From NCBI RefSeq assembly GCF_000425745.1, contig NZ_AUEA01000001.1, positions 186,001-250,000 of the forward strand: DNA of 64,000 nt. The letters are read 5' to 3'. Source of the stretch: Pseudomonas cremoricolorata DSM 17059 = NBRC 16634 (GTDB lineage Bacteria; Pseudomonadota; Gammaproteobacteria; Pseudomonadales; Pseudomonadaceae). Below are positions 29,096-37,236 of the stretch, piece by piece. The position numbers and the translations under genes were made by a program. Under the pieces are notes generated by a model, which saw only the letters and a list, made by a program, of their open reading frames with translations, searched no databases and was not told the DNA's origin. Numbering within the stretch: position 1 is the stretch's first letter; every line of letters begins with the position of its first letter.

Positions 29096-31474
29096 CTATT
29101 CCTTTTGAGTAGGATTGGCGGGCAGCAAGCGTAGCGTGCTGCGACCATCCTCCGTGGGCGGCTGCGCCGGGAAATCTTGTCCAGTTATGTATGCCTGGGC
29201 CTGGTCGGCGTAGTGACGGTCGAAGGGCACGCCGCTCTGCCCGACCGGGTTGAGGGTGCGTGCCAGTTGCGGGTGGGCGAAGTCGATCACCCGTCGCGTC
29301 GAGGGGCCATAGGTGACGGGCCAGGGCGCCGGGCCGATTTTTGCCGACAGGTTGTTCGGCACTTCGTGGCTGCCCGGTGCTTCGAACGGGCCTACGTCCA
29401 GCAGCAGGTTCAGCGGTTTTTTCGCTCCCAGCGGGTGGTGATGGGTGAGGGTGTGTGCCTGGCCCCAGCGCCAGTCCGCCGGATCTTCACCGTATAGCGC
29501 TTGCAGGTGGCTCAGGCTGCGTTGCCAGGCCAGGCGCACCACCGCCTCGCGCCCACTTGCCGATGGCTCATGGCGGTTTTTCCACCAGGGTGAGCCGGCA
29601 TCGGCGGCCAGGCGCGGCAGCGCGGCATCGATGGCGCGGGTGCCCAGCAGCACCTCGAACCAAGTGTCGCCCAGCTCGTCATGCAGGGCGGCGAAGGCCA
29701 GCTCATAGAGGAACTGGTTGAACAGCGTGGCCGCCGTAGACTCCAGTGGGTAGTCGCCTTGCCAGTCTGCCAGGGCCTGAACCAGTGCCTGTTGCCGCTC
29801 GCCCTCGGCCACCCGGCGCAAGGTCGGCAGCAGCGGTGCCAGCGTGCGCGGGCCGTAGTCGCTGCCGACCTCGTGTTGCAGCGCCTGGCTGCGCGCGGTG
29901 TCCCACTGCGTGCCGCCTTCGCGCAGACGCTGGTCGAGGCGGCGGCCGCGGTCGGCAAGGTTGTAGTAGCCAGGAATGGCGACCTCGCCTGGCGGCTGTG
30001 CGTTGGCCGAGACCACGTAGCCGCGTGCTGGGTTTTCCTCCTGCGGGTTGTCGCTGAAGGGGCGAAAGCCCAGCTTGTCGGCGGCGTGGCTGCTGCCGTC
30101 GAGGAGGAACGCAGGATTGACGCCATCGGGGCGAATCGGCAACTGCGCCGCGGCCCACCAGCCGATGTCGCCGGCGGCGTTGGCCCACACCAGATTCAGC
30201 CCCGGAGCGTGGATCTTGCTCGCCGCTTCGCGCATCTGCGCCAGCGAGGCGGCGCGGTTGATCTGGTAGAAACCGTCGAGGATAGGGTTTTCGGTTTGCA
30301 GAAACGCCCACCACAGGGCAATCGGCGCATCGCCTGCGCTGTCGCCGAGCACGCGATTGACGATCGGGCCGTGGGCCGAGTGGCGCAGTTCGATCACCTG
30401 CGCCGGCTCACCTTTGACGGCAATCGATTCGGCGCGGCGTTCGAGGGTTTGCCAGCGCCCGTCGATCAGCACCTGCTCACTGTTGGCCGGATTGACCTGC
30501 TCGCGGACAAGGTCGACGTCATCGTTCTGGAACATGGTCAGGCTCCAGGCGAACTCGGCGTTGTGCCCGAGCAGGGCGAACGGGGTCAGCGCCAGGTGAT
30601 GGCCATAGAGGTTGAAACCTGGCGCGCTCAGCTCGGCTTCGTACCACACCGACGGCACGGCGAAGCTGATGTGCGGGTCGCCGGCCAGCAGCGGCTTGCC
30701 ACTGCGGGTATGGCTGCCAGACACCGCCCAGGCGTTGCTGCCCTCGAACTGGGCGATGCCGGTGAGCTGCAGGGCGTCGTGGCTGGTCTGCGCCAGATGC
30801 TCGAGGCCGCGCCAGTCGGCAGCGCTCAGGGGCGCGGCGACGCTGCCGGCGGGCTGCCAGTCGAGGTCGAACACACCCAGGTAGTCAGCGCCCAGTTGGT
30901 CGCGAATGTAGGTCAGCGCAGGTTCGGTGCGAAACGCTGCGGCGAAGCTGTAGGCCAGGTAGCCAGCAATGCTGAAGGTGTCTTCGGCGGTGAATGGGCG
31001 CGGGGTGATGCCGAGCAGGTCGAACTCCATCGGCCGATGTTCGGCCTGCCAGGCGTTGACGCCCTGGAGGTAGGCCTGAAGCGCCTGCCAGGTGGGGCTC
31101 TGGTGGTCGTGACGTTGCGCCATGCGCGTGGCGCGTTCGGTGATGCGCAGGCTGCGAAACAGCGCATCGGTCGGCACCAGGGCCTTGCCGAGTACTTCGG
31201 CCAGTTCGCCGCGGGCCAGGCGACGCATGAGCTCCATCTGGAACAGGCGGTCCTGGGCGTGCACATAGCCAAGTGCCCGGTACAGGTCGGCCTCGTTCTG
31301 CGCCTGGATATGCGGCACGCCGCGGGCGTCGTAGTCGACCTGCACCGGCGCCTGCAACCCGGCCAGGCGTAGCTCGCCGTGGCGTTGTGGCTGCTTCTGG
31401 TACAGATAGACGCCAACGCAGGTGGCCAAGGCGAGCACCACGCTCAGCGCCAGCAGGCTCAGACGGGTTTTCAT
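29096..31474 (-). CDS. Penicillin-acylase-family N-terminal-nucleophile hydrolase (possible AHL acylase, QuiP-like)
   Basis: A 792-residue precursor of the penicillin/acyl-homoserine-lactone acylase family. The N-terminus has an uncleaved-looking hydrophobic segment (LSLLALSVVLALATCVGVYL). The autoprocessing site is AQFEG-SNAWAVSGSHT, where Ser246 becomes the free N-terminal nucleophile of the beta chain. The alpha/beta split and overall length fit PvdQ/QuiP-type enzymes that remove acyl chains from homoserine lactones or peptides. ATG 31474 overlaps the stop of the upstream DUF6436 gene (ATGA). The real substrate is inference. Confidence 0.88.
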   Translation of the reverse strand: MKTRLSLLALSVVLALATCVGVYLYQKQPQRHGELRLAGLQAPVQVDYDARGVPHIQAQNEADLYRALGYVHAQDRLFQMELMRRLARGELAEVLGKALVPTDALFRSLRITERATRMAQRHDHQSPTWQALQAYLQGVNAWQAEHRPMEFDLLGITPRPFTAEDTFSIAGYLAYSFAAAFRTEPALTYIRDQLGADYLGVFDLDWQPAGSVAAPLSAADWRGLEHLAQTSHDALQLTGIAQFEGSNAWAVSGSHTRSGKPLLAGDPHISFAVPSVWYEAELSAPGFNLYGHHLALTPFALLGHNAEFAWSLTMFQNDDVDLVREQVNPANSEQVLIDGRWQTLERRAESIAVKGEPAQVIELRHSAHGPIVNRVLGDSAGDAPIALWWAFLQTENPILDGFYQINRAASLAQMREAASKIHAPGLNLVWANAAGDIGWWAAAQLPIRPDGVNPAFLLDGSSHAADKLGFRPFSDNPQEENPARGYVVSANAQPPGEVAIPGYYNLADRGRRLDQRLREGGTQWDTARSQALQHEVGSDYGPRTLAPLLPTLRRVAEGERQQALVQALADWQGDYPLESTAATLFNQFLYELAFAALHDELGDTWFEVLLGTRAIDAALPRLAADAGSPWWKNRHEPSASGREAVVRLAWQRSLSHLQALYGEDPADWRWGQAHTLTHHHPLGAKKPLNLLLDVGPFEAPGSHEVPNNLSAKIGPAPWPVTYGPSTRRVIDFAHPQLARTLNPVGQSGVPFDRHYADQAQAYITGQDFPAQPPTEDGRSTLRLLPANPTQKE

Positions 31475-32055
31475 CGAGGGGCCTCGGCGGTTGACCATGG
31501 ACAGTAGCAGCCCACCGCCAGGGTGTTGGTCGCCGCCACCGTACGTCCGCCGTGCAGGGCCTCGAGGATGGGCTCGACGAAACTGTTGCCGGCATTGCAC
31601 ACCGCGCCTTCGCTCCACGGCCCGAAGTACACCAGTGTGCCGTGTCGATCCCAGATCGCCACGGCGGGGCTTGCCGGTAATTGCGCGCTGCCGGGCAGCG
31701 CTGGCAGTTCCGGCAAGCTTGCCAGAGGCTGCGGCAGCTGCCCGTGGCTGCCGGGTTTGCGCACGGTATAGAACTGCACGTCGTCGCCGGCGAAGCGTTG
31801 CACCAGCTCGCTCAGGTGCTGCTGGTTACCGACGTTGCAGGGGCAGGTTGGGTCCCAGAAGTGCACCACGCGAATCGCCCCGGGGCCGGCGATTTCGGCC
31901 GGCAGCCGCAACAGGCTGCCGTCGAACAGGGTGGCCTGATGATCGAACGTGCGCAGGTAGCGGGCCTGGAAACGCTCGTAAGCGAACCAGGCCACGGCGG
32001 CGCCGAGCAGCGCCAGCAGGACGAGCGACAGGGTGGAGCGAGAAGGGCTGGACAT
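31471..32055 (-). CDS. DUF6436 membrane-anchored thioredoxin-fold protein
   Basis: A 194-residue protein with an N-terminal membrane helix (LSLVLLALLGAAVAWFAYE) and a periplasmic thioredoxin-like domain. The strand-plus-motif RVVHFWDPTCPCNVGNQQH holds a C-x-C pair (Cys71, Cys73) in place of the thioredoxin C-x-x-C, and a second close pair occurs at VGCYCPW near the C-terminus. Its stop overlaps the acylase start, which suggests shared expression and perhaps help in folding the exported acylase. A longer in-frame start exists upstream to 32748 but would cross the divergent hydrolase gene. Confidence 0.78.
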   Translation of the reverse strand: MSSPSRSTLSLVLLALLGAAVAWFAYERFQARYLRTFDHQATLFDGSLLRLPAEIAGPGAIRVVHFWDPTCPCNVGNQQHLSELVQRFAGDDVQFYTVRKPGSHGQLPQPLASLPELPALPGSAQLPASPAVAIWDRHGTLVYFGPWSEGAVCNAGNSFVEPILEALHGGRTVAATNTLAVGCYCPWSTAEAPR

Positions 32056-32172
32056 GGGCGATCCACGGATGTCGCGCTGCGGCGCTGGCGATGAACGAGT
32101 CGCCCAGCTTGCCACGGCGTGAGCCAGAGCTGAATATCGCAGGTCAATGCTTGCTTGATTCGGACTTGCCCC

Positions 32173-33099
32173 ATGCCTGCCAGTTTTCACCCCGACCTGT
32201 TGCGCGAAAGCCTCGCACCACTGAACGCGCGCGCCGTGCTGAGTGAGCAAGGCGTGCTCTACCAGCGCTTCTACGGCCTCGACTTGCCCACCCCGAGCAG
32301 CCTGGGCAAGTTCGAGGTGGCCGGCTTCGAGGTGGTCGGACAGGCATGGCTGCCAGCGCAGCCGGTGGCGACGCTGTTCCTGCTGCATGGCTTCTATGAC
32401 CACATGGGGCTGTTCCGTCACGTCATCGAATGGGCGCTGGGCAAGGGCTATGCGGTGCTCAGCTGCGACTTGCCGGGGCACGGGCTGTCGAGTGGGCCGC
32501 GGGCCAGCATCGATGATTTCGCGGTGTATCAGCAGGTGCTCGATGCGCTGTTCATCCAGGCCCAGGCCCTCGAGCTGCCACAACCCTGGCACCTGTGCGG
32601 GCAGAGCACCGGTGGCGCCATCGTCGTCGATCACCTGTTGCACTGCGCCGAACAGAGCCCCGCGCAAGGCCAGGTGGTGTTGCTGGCGCCGCTGGTGCGG
32701 CCGCGCGCCTGGGGCCGCTCGAAGCTCAGCTATAGCGTGCTGCGGCATTTCGTCAGTGGTATCGAGCGGCGCTTCACCGACAACAGCAGCGACCCGGCCT
32801 TCCTGCCGTTTCTGCAGGCAGACCCTTTGCAGCCGCGGCGTCTACCGACCGCCTGGGTCGGTGCGCTGGTGCAGTGGGTCAAGCACATCGAAGCGGCGCC
32901 GCGCAGCAATCGGCCGTTACTGATCGTGCAGGGCGAGGCCGACGGGACGGTGGACTGGCAGCACAACCTGCGGGTGCTGCAGGACAAGTTCGCCAAGCCG
33001 CAGATTCTCATGCTGCCCCAGGCGCGCCATCACCTGGCCAACGAGTTGCCTGATGTGCGCCAGCAGTACTTCACGTTTCTCGGTCAGCACTTGGGCTGA
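32173..33099 (+). CDS. Serine hydrolase of the lysophospholipase / monoacylglycerol lipase type
   Basis: A 308-residue alpha/beta hydrolase (Hydrolase_4 group). The oxyanion motif is LFLLHGFYDHMGLFRH, the nucleophile is in HLCGQSTGGAI (Ser145), and the acid and histidine are near IVQGEADGTVDW and LPQARHHLANE. It most resembles cytoplasmic lysophospholipases; the substrate is not certain. The ATG 32173 is chosen over an upstream TTG at 32155. It is divergent from the DUF6436-acylase-hydrolase operon and convergent with the DUF2059 gene, abutting its stop. Confidence 0.86.
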   Translation: MPASFHPDLLRESLAPLNARAVLSEQGVLYQRFYGLDLPTPSSLGKFEVAGFEVVGQAWLPAQPVATLFLLHGFYDHMGLFRHVIEWALGKGYAVLSCDLPGHGLSSGPRASIDDFAVYQQVLDALFIQAQALELPQPWHLCGQSTGGAIVVDHLLHCAEQSPAQGQVVLLAPLVRPRAWGRSKLSYSVLRHFVSGIERRFTDNSSDPAFLPFLQADPLQPRRLPTAWVGALVQWVKHIEAAPRSNRPLLIVQGEADGTVDWQHNLRVLQDKFAKPQILMLPQARHHLANELPDVRQQYFTFLGQHLG

Positions 33100-33852
33100 T
33101 CAGTTCAGGTCGGCGCCGCTCTGGCCCACGGCCAGGCCGGCGCGCACGGCAGCCAGCGCGGCCTGGTAATAGGCCTTGCCCTCGGCGGACTCGGCGAAGG
33201 TGGCGAATTCTTCCAGCTCGGTGTCAGACAATTCGCGATAGACATACAGCAAGGTGTTGTTCAGGTCGCTGCCGATCTGCTGCATCAGCCGTTGCCGCTG
33301 GCCGTCGAGCATGCCCTGCGCCTGCCCACCGCCGAACAGGCCAGGCAGCATCGAGCTCAAGCTGTCGGCGGCGACACCGGCGATGGCCAGGCTCACCTCC
33401 GCCCCGGCTTCGCGCGCAGGCAAGGCCCGCGCCAGGTGGTCGATGAGCAGCAGGCGGTTGTCGCTGGCCTGAATCTTCGGCAGCCCTTCGGCGTTTTTCG
33501 CCAGTTGGTCCTTGCGCGTGGCCAGCAGTTCGGCGGCGACCACCTTGCGCCCCAGCGGCGACTGGAAGAAGGTCAGCGCTGCAGCGGGGTCAGGCAGGGT
33601 GGCGCGCAGTTGGCTCTGGGCGCGGCGATCCATGGCCTGGGCCTGGAAGCGCTGGTTACTGTTGTTGACCAGGGCCTGGAACACCGCAGGCGGCAGGCTG
33701 TTGCGGTAGCGCTGCTGGGCGGCGCTCACGGCATCGGTGAAGTGGGCGCGTTGGTCGGCCCAGCCAGCGGCTTTGTACAGTTGATCGAGACTGTCTGCCC
33801 AGACAGGCATGGCGCAGATCATCAGCACAAGCAGGGAAAACGGACGGCGCAT
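33100..33852 (-). CDS. DUF2059 exported protein
   Basis: A 250-residue protein with a Sec signal (MRRPFSLLVLMICAMPVWA then DS). The DUF2059 pattern, FFQSPLGRKVVAAE earlier and YRELSDTELEEFATFAESAE near the C-terminus, is visible; the latter is the most conserved part of this family of unknown function. It is likely periplasmic. Nothing in its neighbourhood gives a role. Confidence 0.8.
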   Translation of the reverse strand: MRRPFSLLVLMICAMPVWADSLDQLYKAAGWADQRAHFTDAVSAAQQRYRNSLPPAVFQALVNNSNQRFQAQAMDRRAQSQLRATLPDPAAALTFFQSPLGRKVVAAELLATRKDQLAKNAEGLPKIQASDNRLLLIDHLARALPAREAGAEVSLAIAGVAADSLSSMLPGLFGGGQAQGMLDGQRQRLMQQIGSDLNNTLLYVYRELSDTELEEFATFAESAEGKAYYQAALAAVRAGLAVGQSGADLN

Positions 33853-33999
33853 TCAGGACTCCTGTCGGCAGGGCGCCATTGTCCTAGGCACCGGCCTGAT
33901 TTGTCGAGAACCCAAAGGCCGCTGCCCGTCAGGTGGTACGCGCGTACCGCCAGCGAAGCCTACTATTTGTGCGCTCGGGTTACCGCTATGATGCCGGCC

Positions 34000-34620
34000 A
34001 TGACCCTACCTTCCGTACACCCGATGTTGTCGGCCATCGTCGACGATCTAGCCGCCCGTGGCTGGTCGCAGCAGGCCCTGTTCTTGCCCGGCGAGCTGAT
34101 CCGCGCGCTGGCGGGCGAGTGTCGCCGCCGTTCGGCGGAAGGCGAGCTGGAGCCGGCGGCGATCGGCCGAGGCGATGCCCAGACCATCCGCGAGGCGATC
34201 CGAGGTGACCGCATCCAGTGGATCGAGCCGGGTGACGCAGACTGCTGCGACCGTTACCTGGAGGTGATGGATGGCTTGCGCCAGACCATCAATCGCGAAC
34301 TGTTCCTGGGCCTTGAAGATTTCGAGTGCCATTTCGCCCTGTACCCCCCGGGTGCGTTCTACCGGCGGCACCTCGATCGCTTCCAGGATGACGACCGGCG
34401 CATGGTCTCAGCGGTGCTGTACCTCAACGAAGACTGGCAAGCCGGGCAAGGCGGGGAGCTGCGCATGTATTTGCGCGAGGGCGAGCACGATGTGCCCCCG
34501 CAGGCGGCCTCGCTGGTGGTGTTTCTGTCGGGCGATGTAGCCCATGAAGTGCTGCCGGCCAGCCGTGATCGGCTGTCGCTCACCGGCTGGTTCAGGCGCC
34601 GCGGCAATGACCCTTTCTGA
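34000..34620 (+). CDS. 2-oxoglutarate/Fe(II)-dependent dioxygenase (prolyl 4-hydroxylase type)
   Basis: A 206-residue enzyme with the double-stranded beta-helix iron site: His124 and Asp126 in YRRHLDRFQDDD, His182 in GDVAHEVLP, and Arg191 in RDRLSLTGWF to bind 2-oxoglutarate. The fold begins around FECHFALYPPGAFY. It resembles PHD-like bacterial prolyl hydroxylases; in P. putida such an enzyme (PPHD) modifies elongation factor Tu, which makes this a fair hypothesis. ATGs at 33988 and 33991 are alternatives. The next gene overlaps its end by 14 bases. Confidence 0.85.
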   Translation: MTLPSVHPMLSAIVDDLAARGWSQQALFLPGELIRALAGECRRRSAEGELEPAAIGRGDAQTIREAIRGDRIQWIEPGDADCCDRYLEVMDGLRQTINRELFLGLEDFECHFALYPPGAFYRRHLDRFQDDDRRMVSAVLYLNEDWQAGQGGELRMYLREGEHDVPPQAASLVVFLSGDVAHEVLPASRDRLSLTGWFRRRGNDPF

Positions 34621-35125
34621 GCTGCCCAAGGTGCTGGTCAGCGCCTGCCTGCTCGGCCAGCCGGTGCGCTATGACGGTCGCGCCAGTGGCCATCCGGATG
34701 TATTGCGCGGTTGGCAGGCCGAGGGTCGGGTGGTTGCGCTGTGCCCAGAGGTGGCCGGTGGCTTGCCCACGCCGCGCCCAGCGGCAGAGATTCCCGGTGG
34801 GCAGGGCGGGCAGGTGCTCGATGACCAGGTTCAGGTGTTGACCCTTGACGGCGAAGATGTCACCCAGGCCTTCGTGCGTGGTGCGCAGCAGGCACTGGCG
34901 CTGGTGCGGCAACACGCCATCGCTGTGGCGGTGCTGAAATCAGGCAGCCCGTCGTGCGGCAATCGCCTGACCTATGACGGCAGTTTCAGCGGGGTCAAGG
35001 TGAGCGGCGAGGGCGTCACTGCTGCACTGTTGCGCCGCGAGGGCGTGCAGGTGTTCAGCGAGCTCGAGCTGGAGCAGGCCAGCCAGGCCCTCGGGCGAAT
35101 CGCAGTGCCTAGTGCGCCGCGGTAG
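34607..35125 (+). CDS. DUF523-family protein
   Basis: A 172-residue cysteine-bearing protein. The family marks are VLVSACLLGQPVRYDG, ALCPEVAGGLPTPRPAAE and LKSGSPSCG, all with conserved cysteines or glycines. The function is unknown; related domains are found fused to DUF1722. The start at ATG 34607 lies inside the oxygenase gene, so the two are translationally coupled. It is convergent with the binding-protein gene, overlapping it by 17 bases. Confidence 0.85.
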   Translation: MTLSELPKVLVSACLLGQPVRYDGRASGHPDVLRGWQAEGRVVALCPEVAGGLPTPRPAAEIPGGQGGQVLDDQVQVLTLDGEDVTQAFVRGAQQALALVRQHAIAVAVLKSGSPSCGNRLTYDGSFSGVKVSGEGVTAALLRREGVQVFSELELEQASQALGRIAVPSAPR

Positions 35126-35591
35126 GTTGCTCGGCAGGTTTCAGCCACTTGGCTTCCAGTTCGGCCAGGCGACCCGCTTCGCTCAGGCGCTGCAAGGCGT
35201 TGTTCACCGCGCTCTGGAAGGCCGGGTTGTCTTTCTGGAAGGGAATCACCCGTGTTTCGCTGCTGAACGGTTGGCTGGTGTCGATCTCGGCCTGGGCGGG
35301 CGCCTTCAGATCATTCAGCGCGATGTCATAGCGCCCGCTTTCCAGGCCCGGCACCAGTTCCGAGGCCGGCGCCTCGACGAAGGCGGCGCGTACATCCAGT
35401 TCATCGGCCAGGGCCTGACCCAGTTCCACGTCGTAGCCTGCCAGGTGCTCGCCGTCCTTGAAGGTGTAGGGCGGCGTGTCGGCCAGTACGGCAATGCGCA
35501 GTTCGCCCCGGTCGTTGACTTCATCCAGCAGCTCGGCCTGGGCCAATGGACTGATCAGTACTGCAAGCAGTACGCCAATGGTTAAACGCAT
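35109..35591 (-). CDS. Short SBP_bac_3-type amino-acid-binding protein
   Basis: A 160-residue exported protein with signal MRLTIGVLLAVLISPLAQA. It starts as a normal polar-amino-acid binding protein (RGELRIAVLADTPPYTFKDG, LAGYDVELGQALADEL) and ends as one (NPAFQSAVNNALQRLSEAGR). About 80 residues that normally make up most of lobe 2 are missing, and the two parts are joined through SSETRVIPFQKD. The frame is open and in phase, so this is a shortened protein and not an obvious frameshift. No permease or ATPase gene is nearby. Ligand binding is uncertain. Confidence 0.78.
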   Translation of the reverse strand: MRLTIGVLLAVLISPLAQAELLDEVNDRGELRIAVLADTPPYTFKDGEHLAGYDVELGQALADELDVRAAFVEAPASELVPGLESGRYDIALNDLKAPAQAEIDTSQPFSSETRVIPFQKDNPAFQSAVNNALQRLSEAGRLAELEAKWLKPAEQPTAAH

Positions 35592-35715
35592 GGGTGTCCC
35601 TTTTTTTGTGTCTGGCAGGTGAATGGCGTTCGCCGGCGCTGCTCCTGGCCGGTGAAGCGCAGGCTATGACCGTGCGCGGCGGGGAATGTTTGCCAAAGGG
35701 TGAATTTTTTCCCGC

Positions 35716-35754
35716 GCCAGACGGGCAGGCCAGATGGGCAGGCCAGACGGGCAG
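35716..35754. repeat. Three tandem 13-base repeats
   Basis: GCCAGACGGGCAG at 35716-35728, GCCAGATGGGCAG at 35729-35741 and GCCAGACGGGCAG at 35742-35754. The copies differ by one base. They lie in the 269-base gap between the short binding protein and serA, upstream of the binding-protein start. Confidence 0.95.
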
Positions 35755-35811
35755 AGTAATGCAGAAGGGGTTGATTGGCCCAGTCATGATGATCCGGGCC
35801 GGTACGGCGCG

Positions 35812-35847
35812 CCCGCATACGGCCTGGCAGAACAGGCCGTATGCGGG
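35812..35847 (-). terminator. Perfect 15-base-pair hairpin after serA
   Basis: CCCGCATACGGCCTG (35812-35826) pairs without mismatch with CAGGCCGTATGCGGG (35833-35847) over loop GCAGAA. It starts 13 bases after the serA stop on the minus strand. There is no U tract, so it may end transcription with help or protect the 3' end. Confidence 0.7.
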
Positions 35848-35860
35848 CGAGCGCGACGTA

Positions 35861-37090
35861 TCAGAACAATACGCGCGAGCGGATGGTGCCTTTGACGTGC
35901 TGGAGTTTTTCCTGCGCCAGGTCGGAATACTCGGCATCGACGTCGATGACCACGTAGCCAACCTTGTCGTCGGTCTGCAGGAACTGGCCGGAGATGTTGA
36001 TGCCGTTTTCCGCGAACACGTTGTTGATTTCGCTGAGCACGCCCGGGATGTTCTCGTGAATGTGCAGCAGACGGTGCTTGCCAGGGTGCGCCGGCAGCGC
36101 CACTTCAGGGAAGTTGACCGAGGAAACGGTGGTGCCGTTATCGCTGTACTTGACCAGCTTCTCGGCCACTTCCAGGCCGATGTTGGCCTGTGCTTCGGCG
36201 GTGGAGCCACCGATGTGCGGGGTGAGAATGACGTTGTCCAGGCCGCGCAGCGGGCTTTCGAACTCTTCGTCGTTGGAGCGCGGCTCGACCGGGAAGACGT
36301 CGATGGCGGCGCCGATCAGGTGCTTGTCCTTGATCGCGGCGGCCAGGTGATCGAGCTCGACCACGGTGCCGCGGGCGGCGTTGATCAGGATCGAGCCTTT
36401 CTTCATGGCGCGGATTTCTTTCTCGCCGATCATCCACTGGGTGGACGGCAGCTCAGGCACGTGCAGCGACACGATGTCGGCCAGGCCCAGAAGTTCGTGC
36501 AGGTTGGCGACCTGGGTGGCGTTGCCCAGCGGCAGTTTGGTCAGCGGGTCATAGAAGTAGACCTGCATGCCCAGGCTCTCGGCCAGTACCGACAGCTGGG
36601 TACCAATCGAGCCGTAGCCGACGATGCCGAGCTTCTTGCCACGAATCTCGAAGGAGTTGGCAGCGCTCTTGATCCAGCCACCGCGATGGCACGAAGCGTT
36701 TTTCTCGGGGATGCCGCGCAGCAGCAGGATGGCTTCGGCCAGCACCAGTTCGGCGACCGAACGGGTGTTGGAGTACGGCGCGTTGAATACGGCGATGCCG
36801 CGCTGGCGGGCGGCATTGAGGTCGACCTGGTTGGTGCCGATGCAGAAGCAGCCGACCGCGACCAGTTTCTTCGCACAGTCGAAGATTTCTTCGGTCAACT
36901 GGGTGCGTGAGCGGATACCGATGAAGTGGGCATCGGCGATCTTTTCTTTCAGCTCGGCTTCGGGCAACGAACCAGTGAGGTACTCGATATTGGTGTAACC
37001 GGCTGACGTGAGGGTATCGACAGCGTTCTGGTGCACACCTTCAAGGAGAAGGAACCTGATCTTGCTCTTTTCGAGAGAAGTCTTGCTCAT
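35861..37090 (-). CDS. serA: D-3-phosphoglycerate dehydrogenase
   Basis: A 409-residue enzyme for the first step of serine synthesis. It has the substrate domain, an NAD-binding Rossmann motif (KLGIVGYGSIGTQLSVLAE), the catalytic segment LTPHIGGSTAEAQ with its His, and a C-terminal ACT domain (LLHIHENIPGVLSEINNVFA) for serine feedback. Length matches E. coli SerA (410). The SerA group also reduces 2-oxoglutarate to D-2-hydroxyglutarate, and the divergent neighbour is a matching dehydrogenase. Confidence 0.96.
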   Translation of the reverse strand: MSKTSLEKSKIRFLLLEGVHQNAVDTLTSAGYTNIEYLTGSLPEAELKEKIADAHFIGIRSRTQLTEEIFDCAKKLVAVGCFCIGTNQVDLNAARQRGIAVFNAPYSNTRSVAELVLAEAILLLRGIPEKNASCHRGGWIKSAANSFEIRGKKLGIVGYGSIGTQLSVLAESLGMQVYFYDPLTKLPLGNATQVANLHELLGLADIVSLHVPELPSTQWMIGEKEIRAMKKGSILINAARGTVVELDHLAAAIKDKHLIGAAIDVFPVEPRSNDEEFESPLRGLDNVILTPHIGGSTAEAQANIGLEVAEKLVKYSDNGTTVSSVNFPEVALPAHPGKHRLLHIHENIPGVLSEINNVFAENGINISGQFLQTDDKVGYVVIDVDAEYSDLAQEKLQHVKGTIRSRVLF

Positions 37091-37236
37091 CTGCGTAAAC
37101 CTGTATCCCGGAGAAAAATGGCGAGAAGTTGCAGCGGCGCGGCGAGGGTGCCTAGCACGAACAACGGGGGCGATATGCTACCATGCGCGACGCAATCTGC
37201 GCTGATTCCGCCACATGAAGCCTGTTCAGGCTGACC

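Noticed and set aside
33292..33999. Long upstream extension of the 2OG-Fe(II) oxygenase frame
   Set aside because: It runs antisense through the DUF2059 gene; the family length fits a start near 34000.
35716..35754. CRISPR remnant
   Set aside because: Units are only 13 bases long, directly adjacent, and have no spacers or cas genes nearby.
35594..36910. 438-residue plus-strand frame over serA and its downstream gap
   Set aside because: Antisense to serA and it includes the hairpin and 13-base repeats; no protein motif.
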